Source: Nonomuraea turcica (lineage in GTDB: Bacteria > Actinomycetota > Actinomycetes > Streptosporangiales > Streptosporangiaceae). From it: a stretch of 64,000 nt of DNA. The notes under the pieces are model-generated. The model searched no databases and was not told the DNA's origin. It saw only the letters and a list, made by a program, of their open reading frames with translations. Below, piece after piece: positions 55,658-64,000 of the stretch. Location: contig NZ_JAUZQF010000005.1 of the NCBI RefSeq assembly GCF_030718205.1, positions 248,001-312,000 of the forward strand. The letters run 5' to 3'. Position 1 is the stretch's first letter. Every line of letters starts with the position of its first letter. The position numbers and the translations under genes are program-made.

Positions 55658-57750
55658 CCGCCAGCCTATTGACGGACAAATCCAGCTTTGTCGGGCGCAG
55701 GCGTGAATTGTGCGAATCCCGGCGCATGCTGGCCTCGAGCCGGCTGCTCACCCTGACCGGCCCGGGCGGCGTCGGCAAGACCCGCCTGGCGCTCAAGCTC
55801 GCCGAGACTCTCCGGGGCAGTTTCCGTGACGGGGTGGAGGTCGTGGAGCTGGCCTCCCTGGAGACCGGCGAGCTTCTCGAGCCGACGGTCGCCGCGGCGC
55901 TGGGGCTGCGCGACGCCGGGCCCGATCCGGTGAAGGTGATCATCGACTACGTGTCGGACCAGCGGATGCTACTCGTGTTCGACAACTGCGAGCACGTGCA
56001 CGAGGCCTGCGCCCGCCTCGTCGACCGGCTGCTGCGCTCCGCTCCCCGGCTGCGCATCCTGGCGACCAGCAGGCGGACCCTGGGCGTGTACGGCGAGCAG
56101 GTGCTGCCCGTCCCCACACTGCCCGTGCCACACCCCGGGCGCGGGTTGCGGGAGACCGCCCGCCACGACGCCGTCCGCCTGTTCGTGGAGCGCGCGGCGC
56201 GGGCCGTGCCCGGCTTCTCGCTGCACCCGGGCAACAAGGCGTGGGTGGTGCGGCTGGCCCGGCGGCTGGAGGGCATCCCCCTCGCCATCGAGCTGGCCGC
56301 GGCCCGGCTGCGCACCTCGACGCTGGAGGACCTGGCGCGCGAGCTCGACGAGCGCATCGACGTGCTGGCGGCCGACGCCCCTTCCGTGCCGCCGCGCCAT
56401 CGCACGCTGCGCGCCACCATGGACTGGAGCTTCGGCCTGTGCTCGGCCGGGGAGCGGCGGTTGTGGTCACGGCTGTCGATGTTCCCCGGCGGGGTCGATC
56501 TGGACACCGCCGAGTCGGTGTGCGCCGGCGACGGCATCGACGACATGGAGGTGCTCGACCTGCTGGCCGGGTTGGTGGACAAGTCCGTCGTGGCCGGCGA
56601 GCTGCGGGAGGGCAGGCTCAGGTACCGCATGCTGGAGAGCCTGCGCGCGTACGGGAGCGAGCGGCTGCCTGCCGCCGACCGGCGGCTCCTGCGCTCCCGC
56701 TACGTCCGCCACTACCGGGAGCTGGTGGAGCGGCACCGCATCGACCGGCTGGTTCCCGACCAGCTCGAGCGTTACCACCTGCTGCGCGGGGAGCTGCCCA
56801 ACCTGCGGGCGGCGCTCGACGCGTGCATGTGCGAGCCCGCGCTCGCACCCGTCGGGCTGGGCACCGCGTCGGCGATGTGGTGCTACTGGCTGCTGGCCGG
56901 CTCGCTCACCGAGGGCCGCTACTGGCTGGAACGCGGCCTGAGACTGGTGCCGGACGGCACCAGCACGCGAGGGCAGGCGCTGTGGGCGTGCGGCCTGCTC
57001 GCGCTGCGCCAAGGCGACGTGGCGGCGGCCGGGCCGCGGCTCGGGGAGTGCCGTGACCTCGCATGTCAAGCCGGGAACGACCGGATCCTGCCGCGCGCGC
57101 TCATGGCCGAGGGCGTGGCCGCGTTCTCCACCGGCGACGGCCGCCGGGGTCTGGAGTTGCTGCGCGAGTCCCTGGCGCTCCACCGGGCCATGGAGGACCT
57201 GGACGGCGTGCTGTACAGCCTGTACTTCGCCGCCGCGTACGGCTCCAGCGAGGACCCCCGCCAGGCCGCCGAGTTCGGCGAGGAGCTGCTGGACCTGTGC
57301 GAGCGGCATCACGCTCTGGTCTCCCGCGCCTACGCCCAGATGTCGCTCGGCGTCGCGCGGTGGAATCTGGGCGACTGCTCGCGGGCGGAGGAGCTGGTGA
57401 CGGCGGCCACCGAGTTCGCCGGCGAGATCGGCGACCGATGGTGCCTCACCCAGTGCCTGGAGGTGCTGGCGTGGGCGGCGGGCGGGCGCGGGGAGCATGA
57501 GCGGGCGGCGGAGCTGCTGGGTGCCGCGCATGTGTTGTGGCGGGTGATGGGCGCCGCGCCGGAGCGGCTGAGTTACCACGCCGTCTGGCACGAGCGCTGC
57601 GAGCAGCAGGCGTGCCTGGCGCTGGGCAGGCGGGCGTTCTCGGGGGCGTTCCGCGCCGGTGAGCGGCTCGGACCGGACCGCGCCGTGGCCTACGCCTGTG
57701 GCCGCGAGAGCCCCGCCCAGCAGGCGAAGGCCGGTGCGGGGTCTCGATAG
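55654..57750 (+). CDS. NB-ARC/TPR ATPase regulator lacking the LuxR domain
   Basis: 698 residues, paralogue of the preceding gene (Walker A PGGVGKTRLALKL, LLVFDNCEHVHEAC, RHDAVRLFVERAARAVPGFS). The C terminus reads LGRRAFSGAFRAGERLGPDR, AVAYACGRESPAQQAKAGAG and ends there, exactly where the LuxR HTH begins in the first copy. It therefore has ATPase and TPR parts but no DNA-binding domain. The pair may form a hetero-complex in which this subunit senses and the first binds DNA (inference). It is followed by a two-component system. Confidence 0.88.
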   Translation: MTASLLTDKSSFVGRRRELCESRRMLASSRLLTLTGPGGVGKTRLALKLAETLRGSFRDGVEVVELASLETGELLEPTVAAALGLRDAGPDPVKVIIDYVSDQRMLLVFDNCEHVHEACARLVDRLLRSAPRLRILATSRRTLGVYGEQVLPVPTLPVPHPGRGLRETARHDAVRLFVERAARAVPGFSLHPGNKAWVVRLARRLEGIPLAIELAAARLRTSTLEDLARELDERIDVLAADAPSVPPRHRTLRATMDWSFGLCSAGERRLWSRLSMFPGGVDLDTAESVCAGDGIDDMEVLDLLAGLVDKSVVAGELREGRLRYRMLESLRAYGSERLPAADRRLLRSRYVRHYRELVERHRIDRLVPDQLERYHLLRGELPNLRAALDACMCEPALAPVGLGTASAMWCYWLLAGSLTEGRYWLERGLRLVPDGTSTRGQALWACGLLALRQGDVAAAGPRLGECRDLACQAGNDRILPRALMAEGVAAFSTGDGRRGLELLRESLALHRAMEDLDGVLYSLYFAAAYGSSEDPRQAAEFGEELLDLCERHHALVSRAYAQMSLGVARWNLGDCSRAEELVTAATEFAGEIGDRWCLTQCLEVLAWAAGGRGEHERAAELLGAAHVLWRVMGAAPERLSYHAVWHERCEQQACLALGRRAFSGAFRAGERLGPDRAVAYACGRESPAQQAKAGAGSR

Positions 57751-57759
57751 CATGATGGA

Positions 57760-58902
57760 GTGCACGGTCTTCTCCGCTCCTTATGGAACGAGCCACGTGC
57801 CCCCAACCCTCCACGGAGGGTGTGGCGGGACTGGGCGCTCGTAGGAGTGCTCGTGCCGGTCGCGGTGCTCGAAGGGGTCATGCGGCCGGACCTTTCCTGG
57901 CGGGCCCTGTCGGTCACCGTCACCGTCGGGCTGGTGTTCACGTTGTTGTGGCGCCGCACCAGGCCGCTGCTGATGGTCCTGATCATTTTCGCCGCCACGA
58001 GCCTGGCGCCGTTGTTCACCGGTGGCGCGGCCATCGAGATGTACACGATGGCCTACGTGCTGGTGGCGCTGTACGCGTTGTTCCGGTGGGGGTCGGGGCG
58101 CGAGGTCGCGATCGGGTTCGCCATCATGCTGGCCGCGGTCTCGATGTCGGTGGCCGCCGGCCGCATCGCCGCCCCCGCCGACATGATCGGCGCGTTCGCC
58201 GTGATGGTCTCCTCCTTCGCCCTGGGCGTGGCCTTCCGGTTCCGGTCGCGGGCCAGGATGCGCGAGCTCGACCAGGTCAAACTGCTCGAACGCGAACAGC
58301 TGGCCCGCGATCTGCACGACACCGTCGCCCATCACGTCTCGGCGATGGCCATCCGCGCCCAGGCGGGCCTGGCGACGGCGGCCACGCATCCCGGCGCCGC
58401 CACCGAGGCGCTGCGCGTGATCGAGGCCGAGGCGTCGCGCACGCTGGCCGAGATGCGGGCCATGGTCCGGGTCCTGCGCAGGCACGAGCCCGCGGAGCTG
58501 GCCCCCGGCAAGCACATCGCCGATCTCGCCCAGCTCGCCGGCCAGGGCCGCGTCGGCCCGTCCGTCGACGTGGAGATCCGCGGCGACCTCGACAGCCTGC
58601 CGCCGTCGATCGGCGCCGCGATCTACCGCATCGCGCAGGAGTCGGTCACCAACGCCAGGCGGCACGCGCGGCACGCCACGCGCATCGAGGTGAGCGTGGC
58701 CGCCGACGACACCTCGGTGCGCCTGCGGGTGAGCGACGACGGCGACAACAGCTCCACGCATACGATCTCGTCGGCGGGATACGGGCTCATCGGCATGATC
58801 GAACGCGCCGGCCTGCTCGGCGGCAGCTGCGAGGCAGGCCCGAACCCGGGCCGGGGCTGGACCGTGACGGCCGTGCTGCCCCGCACCGGGGCGGTGACAT
58901 GA
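57760..58902 (+). CDS. NarL-type histidine kinase
   Basis: 380 residues, probable GTG start at 57760. N-terminal membrane part with about five helices. HisKA_3 box LARDLHDTVAHHVSAMAIRA, with the phosphorylated His in DLHDTVAHH, then ATPase N/G boxes (QESVTNARRHARHATRIEVS, YGLIGMIERAGLLGGSCEAG). Overlaps the response regulator by ATGA; it follows the NB-ARC genes closely, so all four may be one transcription unit. Confidence 0.92.
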   Translation: MHGLLRSLWNEPRAPNPPRRVWRDWALVGVLVPVAVLEGVMRPDLSWRALSVTVTVGLVFTLLWRRTRPLLMVLIIFAATSLAPLFTGGAAIEMYTMAYVLVALYALFRWGSGREVAIGFAIMLAAVSMSVAAGRIAAPADMIGAFAVMVSSFALGVAFRFRSRARMRELDQVKLLEREQLARDLHDTVAHHVSAMAIRAQAGLATAATHPGAATEALRVIEAEASRTLAEMRAMVRVLRRHEPAELAPGKHIADLAQLAGQGRVGPSVDVEIRGDLDSLPPSIGAAIYRIAQESVTNARRHARHATRIEVSVAADDTSVRLRVSDDGDNSSTHTISSAGYGLIGMIERAGLLGGSCEAGPNPGRGWTVTAVLPRTGAVT

Positions 58903-59576
58903 GCAACACCATCCCCGACAGGAACATCACGGTGGTCGTGGCCGACGACCAGGAGATCGCCCGCACCGGGCTCAGGATGATCCTCGACGCCCAGCCGGAC
59001 ATCGAGGTCGTCGGCGAGGCGGGCGACGGGCGGCGGGCCGTCGAGCTCGCCCGGCGGCTGCGCCCCGACGTGTGCCTGTTCGACATCCGCATGCCTCACC
59101 TCAACGGCATCGACGCCACCCGCCTGCTGGCGGGCCCGGACGTCGGCGACCCGCTCGCCGTGGTGGTCATCACCACGTTCGACCTGGACGAATACGTCTA
59201 CGAGGCGCTGCGGGCGGGCGCCCGGGGCTTCCTGCTCAAGGACGCGGGTCCGCAGCTGCTGGCCCAGGCCATCCGGGCGGCCGCGGGCGGCGACGCACTG
59301 ATCGCGCCGAGCATCACCGCGCGGCTGCTGGGCACCTTCGCCGGCGCCGGGCCGGCCGCGCCGCTTGCGCAGCCCATCGAGGCGCTCACGGACCGGGAGG
59401 AGCAGATCCTGCTCACCGTGGCACGCGGGCGGACCAACAGCGAGATAGCCGCCGAGCTGCACATCTCACTCAGTACGGTCAAAAGCCACGTCGCGAGCCT
59501 GATGACCAAGCTCGGCGTGCGCAACCGCGTGGAGATCGCGATGTGGGCGTACGAGACCAACCGCGTCAAGCACTGA
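58899..59576 (+). CDS. NarL/FixJ response regulator
   Basis: 225 residues. Receiver with phospho-acceptor Asp in CLFDIRMPHLNG and acidic pocket VVVADDQEIARTGLR; GARGFLLKDAG is the switch-lysine region. C-terminal LuxR HTH: LTDREEQILLTVARGRTNSE, IAAELHISLSTVKSHVASLM. Partner of the kinase just upstream. Its 3' end overlaps the convergent DUF2306-like gene by 11 nt. Confidence 0.95.
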   Translation: MSNTIPDRNITVVVADDQEIARTGLRMILDAQPDIEVVGEAGDGRRAVELARRLRPDVCLFDIRMPHLNGIDATRLLAGPDVGDPLAVVVITTFDLDEYVYEALRAGARGFLLKDAGPQLLAQAIRAAAGGDALIAPSITARLLGTFAGAGPAAPLAQPIEALTDREEQILLTVARGRTNSEIAAELHISLSTVKSHVASLMTKLGVRNRVEIAMWAYETNRVKH

Positions 59577-60225
59577 CCCGGGACCGCCGCCGCCTGCGGC
59601 GGATGATCCCTTCGGCGACGGCAAGGTTGATCACCCAGCCGGCGGCCAGGAGCAGCGCACGGGTGACCTCGTCCTGCTCACCGCCGTGGACGATGAGCCA
59701 GACGGCCTGGGTCACCGCCTGCGTGCCGGCGCCCATGCCGATCGCGTAGGCGCGGGTCATCCAGGCGCGGTGCCCGGCGATGTCCCGGCGCAGGATCGCG
59801 GCCAGGCCGAGCACGAGGGAGACGGCCATCGTCGTGCCGAACACGAGCCGGAAGGCGGCCAGCAGATCGCCGTCGCCGGGCGGGCGGGCCAGGAACAGGG
59901 TCATCCACAGGCCGGACAGCGCCGTGACGAGCCCGGCGGGGATGAGGATCCGCCCCGCCGGGCGGTGCCAGCGCCGCCGGACGCGGCCGAACTGGAACGC
60001 CCCCAGGACGCTGTACAGGCTGGCGGCGACGATGTGCAGCATCACCGGCAGCGGCATGGCGACGAACCGCGCGTTCGCGGGCGTGACGTCGGCGCCGCCG
60101 GCCAGCTCGGTCAGCCGGACGGCGCCGGCGAGCACGGGAACGAAGCTGAGAACGATGAGCCCGGCGGGAAGGAGCCATCCTGCCCTGGTGGCCGGGCGGC
60201 GTGTCCTGGTGGTCTGGAGGGTCAT
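59566..60225 (-). CDS. DUF2306-like membrane protein
   Basis: 219 residues from ATG 60225. Six hydrophobic helices, including PAGLIVLSFVPVLAGAV, LPVMLHIVAASLYSVLGAFQ and LLAAGWVINLAVAEGIIRRR. HRPAGRILIPAGLVTALSG and the motif FGRVRRRWHRPAG are typical of DUF2306. Function unknown. Divergent from the MDR gene at 60382, tail-to-tail with the response regulator. Confidence 0.85.
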   Translation of the reverse strand: MTLQTTRTRRPATRAGWLLPAGLIVLSFVPVLAGAVRLTELAGGADVTPANARFVAMPLPVMLHIVAASLYSVLGAFQFGRVRRRWHRPAGRILIPAGLVTALSGLWMTLFLARPPGDGDLLAAFRLVFGTTMAVSLVLGLAAILRRDIAGHRAWMTRAYAIGMGAGTQAVTQAVWLIVHGGEQDEVTRALLLAAGWVINLAVAEGIIRRRRRRSRVSA

Positions 60226-60381
60226 GCCTCGATCGTGGCCGCCGGGGCGGTCGCGGTTCATCGGCGGAACGGCTCGGCCGGCCTGGCCTATCGGCCACCG
60301 AGGAGGTCGTACTTTCGGCCGTTGGACCGGGGGCGGGTCTTGGCGACACTGACGTTCAACCGCTCCCGGAGGAGGAATGTG

Positions 60382-61380
60382 ATGAAGGCTTTCGTTCTAC
60401 GCACGTACGGCCCGCCCGCCGCGCTCAAGCTCATGGACGTCGACCGGCCCGAGCCCGGCCCCGGCGAGGTGCTGGTGCGAGTGCGCGCCACGTCCGTCCA
60501 GCCCTACGACTGGCACGGGATGCGCGGGGAGCCGTACGTCGCGCGGGTCATGCCCGGCGGCCTCGGGCTGCGCAAGCCGTCGATCCCGATCCTCGGCGCC
60601 GACGTGGCCGGCGAGGTCGAGGCGGTCGGGAAGAACGTCACCGAGTTCGCGCCCGGCGACGAGGTGTTCGCGATGTCCAAGCAGGGCGGGTTCGGCGAGT
60701 ACGTCCGCGTCGAGGCGGCCGAGCTGGCGCCGAAGCCGCGGAACCTGTCGTTCGAGGAGGCGGCCGCGGTGCCGCTGGCGGCCGGCACCGCGCTGCTGGC
60801 CGTCCGCGACGACGGCAGGCTCCAGCCCGGGCAGCGGGTCCTGGTCAACGGGGCCTCGGGCGGCGTGGGGACGTTCGCCGTGCAGCTCGCCAAGGCCTTC
60901 GGCGCGCACGTCACCGGCGTCTGCAGCCACAGGAACGTGGACCTGGTCCGCTCACTCGGCGCCGACGAGGTCGTCGACTACACCAAGGAGGACTTCACCC
61001 GGCTCGGCCGCCACTTCGACCTCGTGGTGGACAACGCGTGCAGCCGGCGCGCGTCGGCCTACCGGCGGGTCCTGAAGCCCAAGGGCATCCACGTCCTGGT
61101 CGGCGGGCCCGCCGGCCGCTGGTTCCAGCCGGCGGGGCGGATGTTCGCCACGCTGGCGGCCGGTATGTTCCTGCCCCACAAGGTGGTGCTGACGGACGTG
61201 GTCGGGTGCACGGCGGAGCAGAACAGGCGCAACCTCGTCACGCTGACCGGACTCATCGAGGACGGCCAGGTCAGCCCGGTCATCGACCGGCAGTACCCGT
61301 TCGAGGAGATCCCCGCGGCCATCAGGTATCAGGAAGAGGGCCGCGCCCCGGGCAAGGTCGTCATCACGGTGTCGGCATAA
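60382..61380 (+). CDS. NADP-dependent quinone oxidoreductase-like MDR
   Basis: 332 residues from ATG 60382, GGAGGAGG just upstream. N-terminal GroES-like part MKAFVLRTYGPPAALKLMDV; nucleotide motif VLVNGASGGVGTFAVQLAKA (Rossmann). No zinc cysteines, so it is a quinone-oxidoreductase-type MDR. Related proteins are annotated as NAD(P)-dependent alcohol dehydrogenase of the RTN4IP1/oxidoreductase group. Divergent from the DUF2306 gene, with a GC-poor spacer suitable for a shared regulator. Confidence 0.92.
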   Translation: MKAFVLRTYGPPAALKLMDVDRPEPGPGEVLVRVRATSVQPYDWHGMRGEPYVARVMPGGLGLRKPSIPILGADVAGEVEAVGKNVTEFAPGDEVFAMSKQGGFGEYVRVEAAELAPKPRNLSFEEAAAVPLAAGTALLAVRDDGRLQPGQRVLVNGASGGVGTFAVQLAKAFGAHVTGVCSHRNVDLVRSLGADEVVDYTKEDFTRLGRHFDLVVDNACSRRASAYRRVLKPKGIHVLVGGPAGRWFQPAGRMFATLAAGMFLPHKVVLTDVVGCTAEQNRRNLVTLTGLIEDGQVSPVIDRQYPFEEIPAAIRYQEEGRAPGKVVITVSA

Positions 61381-61472
61381 GATCGCCCCGATTCTCGCGA
61401 TCACGCAGAGATAGGGCATGCTAAAGATCTGTAAGCAACTGCCCGCGACGATTGCGATGAAGGTTCCTGATC

Positions 61473-62279
61473 ATGCCGTTCCTGACCCAGCTCGCCGACG
61501 TCGCCCGCCGCACCGGCGGACCGGTGACCGAAGTGGCCGGATGGAAGACCCGCGGTCACGGGCCGCAGCCCGAGGTGCAGGGCATCGTCTGTCACCACAC
61601 CGCGGGCCCGCCGGCCGGCGGCGACTACCCGTCGCTGGCCGTGGTGCGCGACGGCCGCCCCGGACTGGACGGGCCGCTGTCGCACTTCGGGCTCGGCAGG
61701 TCCGGGCGGATCTACGTCATCGCCGCCGGACGATGCTGGCACAACGCCCCGTCGACCTCCCCGCGGCACGACAACTCCAGCTCGATCGGCATCGAGGCGG
61801 AGAACAACGGCGTCCAGCCGTGGCCCGCGGCGCAGGTCGAGGCCTACATCCGGCTGTGCGCGGAGCTGTGCCGCGAGTTCGGGCTGCCGGCCTCCCGGGT
61901 GAAGGCGCACCGGGAGGTCAACACCGCCAAACCGGACCCGCACTCCCTCGACATGAACGACTTCCGGGCGTCCGTCGCCGCCATCATCAAGGGCGACCCG
62001 GACCCATCCTGGACGGAGACCATCGTGAAGAACCTGCCGCTGATCCGCCTCGGTGACGACAACGTCGACGTCAAGACGGTCAGAGGCTGCCTGTTCGCCC
62101 GCGGTCACGTGCCGCGGGCCGCCTACGCCGGCGTCCAGGACGGGCTCGAGGGCTGGTTGACGTCCACCCGCTGCGACACCGGCCTGGTCGAGCTCGTCCG
62201 CGGGTTCCAGCAGGCCGAGGGCCTCGACGAGGACGGCGTCGTCGGGCCCAAGACCTGGCCGTCGCTGCTGCGCGTGTAG
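61473..62279 (+). CDS. N-acetylmuramoyl-L-alanine amidase with peptidoglycan-binding domain
   Basis: 268 residues. Amidase_2 domain: zinc His in GIVCHHTAGPPAG (about 41-42), SHFGLGRSGRIYVIAAGRCW, and zinc His/Asp in VKAHREVNTAKPDPHSLDMN. C-terminal peptidoglycan_binding_1-type domain: VRGFQQAEGLDEDGVVGPKT. There is no signal peptide, as in phage endolysins, so it may be phage-derived or exported differently. It cleaves the bond between N-acetylmuramic acid and the stem peptide. Confidence 0.92.
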   Translation: MPFLTQLADVARRTGGPVTEVAGWKTRGHGPQPEVQGIVCHHTAGPPAGGDYPSLAVVRDGRPGLDGPLSHFGLGRSGRIYVIAAGRCWHNAPSTSPRHDNSSSIGIEAENNGVQPWPAAQVEAYIRLCAELCREFGLPASRVKAHREVNTAKPDPHSLDMNDFRASVAAIIKGDPDPSWTETIVKNLPLIRLGDDNVDVKTVRGCLFARGHVPRAAYAGVQDGLEGWLTSTRCDTGLVELVRGFQQAEGLDEDGVVGPKTWPSLLRV

Positions 62280-62285
62280 GCGGGG

Positions 62286-64000
62286 TCAGCGGACGATCGT
62301 GCGGGCCGCGACGAGCTCCCCTTCCTTATAACCCTCGACACGGACCACCTGGGCGGCGCCGATCCCCGGGACGGGGAACGTCACGGACTCCTGCGCCAGG
62401 TCCACCGACAGCCGCGGCCGGCCGTCGAGGTAGACGTCGGCCCGGTCCACGAGCCGGCTCCGCAGGGTCAGCTCGCCGCTCGCCGCGGCCACCTGCGCCT
62501 CGAGGCGGCGCACCGGCCGGCCGGCCAGCAGCTGCCCGGCCCGTTCGAGTAGGTCCGCGTTGCCCTGGAGCACGTCCCTGCGCGTCATGCGGTGCCGCTG
62601 GTCGGGCACGACGCCGAGGTCCTCGACGGGGGTGCCCGCGAGGTCGTGCACGCGCAGGGTGCGCCGGATCGACACCCGCATGTTCGCCTGCCCCGCCAGC
62701 GGCCTGTACGGCGTGTCCGCGGCCGGTTCCGGCAGCTCCAGCAGCGTGGTGAGCAACTGGTGCGTCCACACGTTGGCGCCGCCGGCGCCGGTGTTGCCGT
62801 CCACGCCGAGGACGGGGCCGATCTTGTGGTCCTGGAAGCCGGCGGCGAAGATGTCGGTCGCCGAGTAACAGCGGGCGTCGGTGATCAGAACGACGGGGCC
62901 GTGGTAGCGCTGGCCGACGGCGTTGGCCCCGTCGGCGGGCGTGATGGTGAAGCCGCCGGAGTAGACGGCGCCCGTCTCCAGCGCCTGCTCCATCGACCTG
63001 CACCACGGCGTGAGGTCGATCTGGCCGGTCGGGTTGTTCTTGTGCTGCCCGCAGATCCGCAGGTTGAGCGGCGTCGCGATGAACTGCGTCGGCTCCGGGG
63101 AGATCGGGTGGGGGGTGAGCGTCTGCAGGAGGAACTCGCTGGCGAAGATGTGCCCGCCGCCGTTGCCGCGCACGTCCACGATGAGCCCGTTCTGCGGCAG
63201 CAGCTCGATGAGCCGGACGAACTCCCGGACGAACCCGTCGGGGTTGTTGACGTTGAACGTGAACACGCGGATGTGGCCGTACGTGCCGGACGCGGTGACC
63301 ACACTCCTGGCCCGGAACACCGCCGGCATGGACGTCGGGACGTCCGCGCCCGGCGCCGCGGGCTCGGTCGTCAGGTCCGCGAAGGCCAGCGACTCCCGCG
63401 CCGTGACCGACGTGGGCACGTACAACATCGTGACGGCGCGGCCGATCTCGTCCGTGCCGAGGTCGAGCCCTTGAGCCACGGCCGCGGTGCTGAGCTCGTC
63501 GGCGTCGACGAAGGGCGGCACGTTGTCGGTGATGCGCCACTTCTCCCGCAGCTCCCGGGATATCCCGTCGCCGTTGACGTAGGTGAGCACCACCCAGTCC
63601 TCGTCGGGCGGCACGTGGATGCGCAGCGGCCGGAGGGTGAGCGACTGCAGGCCGCGCGAGTGCCGCGCCGCCGCGTTGCTACCGGCGAAGCGTGTCGCGT
63701 TGAGCGCCACCGCCCGCTCGATCGGCACCCCGTTCCAGTGCGTCACCTCGACGCCGGGGCCGAACCCGGGAGCGGAGAAGCCCTCGACGACCCTGGTCAC
63801 CACGTAGTGCGGGTCGTCGCCCTCGAAGTACTCCTCGATCTGGTACGGCAGGTACGCGATCTTGCCGGAGAACGGCACCGGCAGCAGGTAGTTGGTGTGC
63901 AGGTCGCGCATCGAGTGGAAGATCTCTGACAGCTCCTGGTGGAAGCGCCACTCCGGATCCATGCCCGTCTCGCTCTGCCGGCCGAGTCGCTGGGCCAGCA
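62286..64000 (-). CDS. S41-family peptidase (5' end outside window)
   Basis: At least 571 residues; the frame is still open at the window end, and the ATG at 63962 is only internal. Features: N-terminal helical part, then TYGHIRVFTFNVNNPDGFVR and GLIVDVRGNGGGHIFASEFL, with the S41 catalytic Ser in VLITDARCYSATDIFAAGFQ. PDZ-like region GFSAPGFGPGVEVTHWNGVP. Tsp/CtpA-like serine peptidase; membrane or extracellular location cannot be judged without the N terminus. Convergent with the amidase gene, 6 bp apart. Confidence 0.88.
   Translation of the reverse strand, partial: LAQRLGRQSETGMDPEWRFHQELSEIFHSMRDLHTNYLLPVPFSGKIAYLPYQIEEYFEGDDPHYVVTRVVEGFSAPGFGPGVEVTHWNGVPIERAVALNATRFAGSNAAARHSRGLQSLTLRPLRIHVPPDEDWVVLTYVNGDGISRELREKWRITDNVPPFVDADELSTAAVAQGLDLGTDEIGRAVTMLYVPTSVTARESLAFADLTTEPAAPGADVPTSMPAVFRARSVVTASGTYGHIRVFTFNVNNPDGFVREFVRLIELLPQNGLIVDVRGNGGGHIFASEFLLQTLTPHPISPEPTQFIATPLNLRICGQHKNNPTGQIDLTPWCRSMEQALETGAVYSGGFTITPADGANAVGQRYHGPVVLITDARCYSATDIFAAGFQDHKIGPVLGVDGNTGAGGANVWTHQLLTTLLELPEPAADTPYRPLAGQANMRVSIRRTLRVHDLAGTPVEDLGVVPDQRHRMTRRDVLQGNADLLERAGQLLAGRPVRRLEAQVAAASGELTLRSRLVDRADVYLDGRPRLSVDLAQESVTFPVPGIGAAQVVRVEGYKEGELVAARTIVR

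Noticed and set aside
61473..62279. Prophage signalled by the endolysin-like amidase
   Set aside because: No holin, tail, capsid or integrase genes are visible on either side; it stands between an MDR enzyme and a peptidase.

Overview
The window is 64 kb of very high-GC DNA. Almost every codon ends in G or C, GTG and TTG starts are common, and genes are often coupled by ATGA or GTGA overlaps. TetR repressors are unusually frequent: five intact and one remnant. A mycothiol-dependent isomerase fold, 3Fe-4S ferredoxin/P450 pairing and AfsR-like ATPase regulators point to a filamentous actinomycete. Streptosporangiaceae (for example Nonomuraea or a relative) is my guess; no marker gene in the window proves it. 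I saw no rRNA, tRNA, CRISPR array or PKS/NRPS gene.

Layout. (1) 1-8.5 kb: a GAF-LuxR regulator (cut by the edge) divergent from an acyl-CoA ligase; a possible zinc-regulated (Zur-box) peptide/nickel-type ABC uptake operon without its ATPase; and a coupled TetR-ferredoxin-P450 operon. (2) 8.6-24.1 kb: an accessory region of small TetR-plus-enzyme pairs, each with a readable operator, including a four-copy 14-bp operator array and a perfect 22-bp inverted repeat. Between them lie copies of a dispersed intergenic repeat, a broken tniQ gene, an insertion-sequence relic, a truncated aldehyde dehydrogenase, a frameshifted SDR and a wrecked ECF sigma factor. (3) 24.3-33.9 kb: a tightly overlapped nine-gene carbohydrate operon (ROK kinase, NagA-type deacetylase, GntR regulator, ABC binding protein and two permeases, Gfo/Idh/MocA dehydrogenase, GH13 alpha-glucosidase, secreted endonuclease/phosphatase-fold protein) with a DasR-like operator. 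It looks like a pathway for an alpha-linked amino or N-acetylated sugar. (4) 34-43.3 kb: katG, an HSL-type esterase, a TetR remnant, an HTH regulator coupled to a protein with two aspartyl-protease motifs, a YcaQ-like winged-helix protein, and an orphan sugar-binding protein with an AraC regulator. (5) 43.3-49.7 kb: a PhyH-type dioxygenase and a five-gene operon of an FtsX/MacB-like ABC transporter, an APC amine permease and a copper amine oxidase. (6) 49.9-64 kb: glycosyltransferase, truncated alpha/beta hydrolase, APC permease, two tandem NB-ARC/TPR regulators (the second lacking its LuxR domain) followed by a NarL-type two-component system, a DUF2306-like membrane protein, a quinone-oxidoreductase-like MDR, a peptidoglycan amidase, and an S41 peptidase cut by the window end.

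The least explained material is the dispersed repeat family. Copies sit immediately upstream of tniQ, katG, an S1-domain gene and a small immunity-like gene. Three of the copies carry internal inverted repeats, and two further weak copies lie elsewhere. It looks like remains of a TniQ-bearing mobile element.
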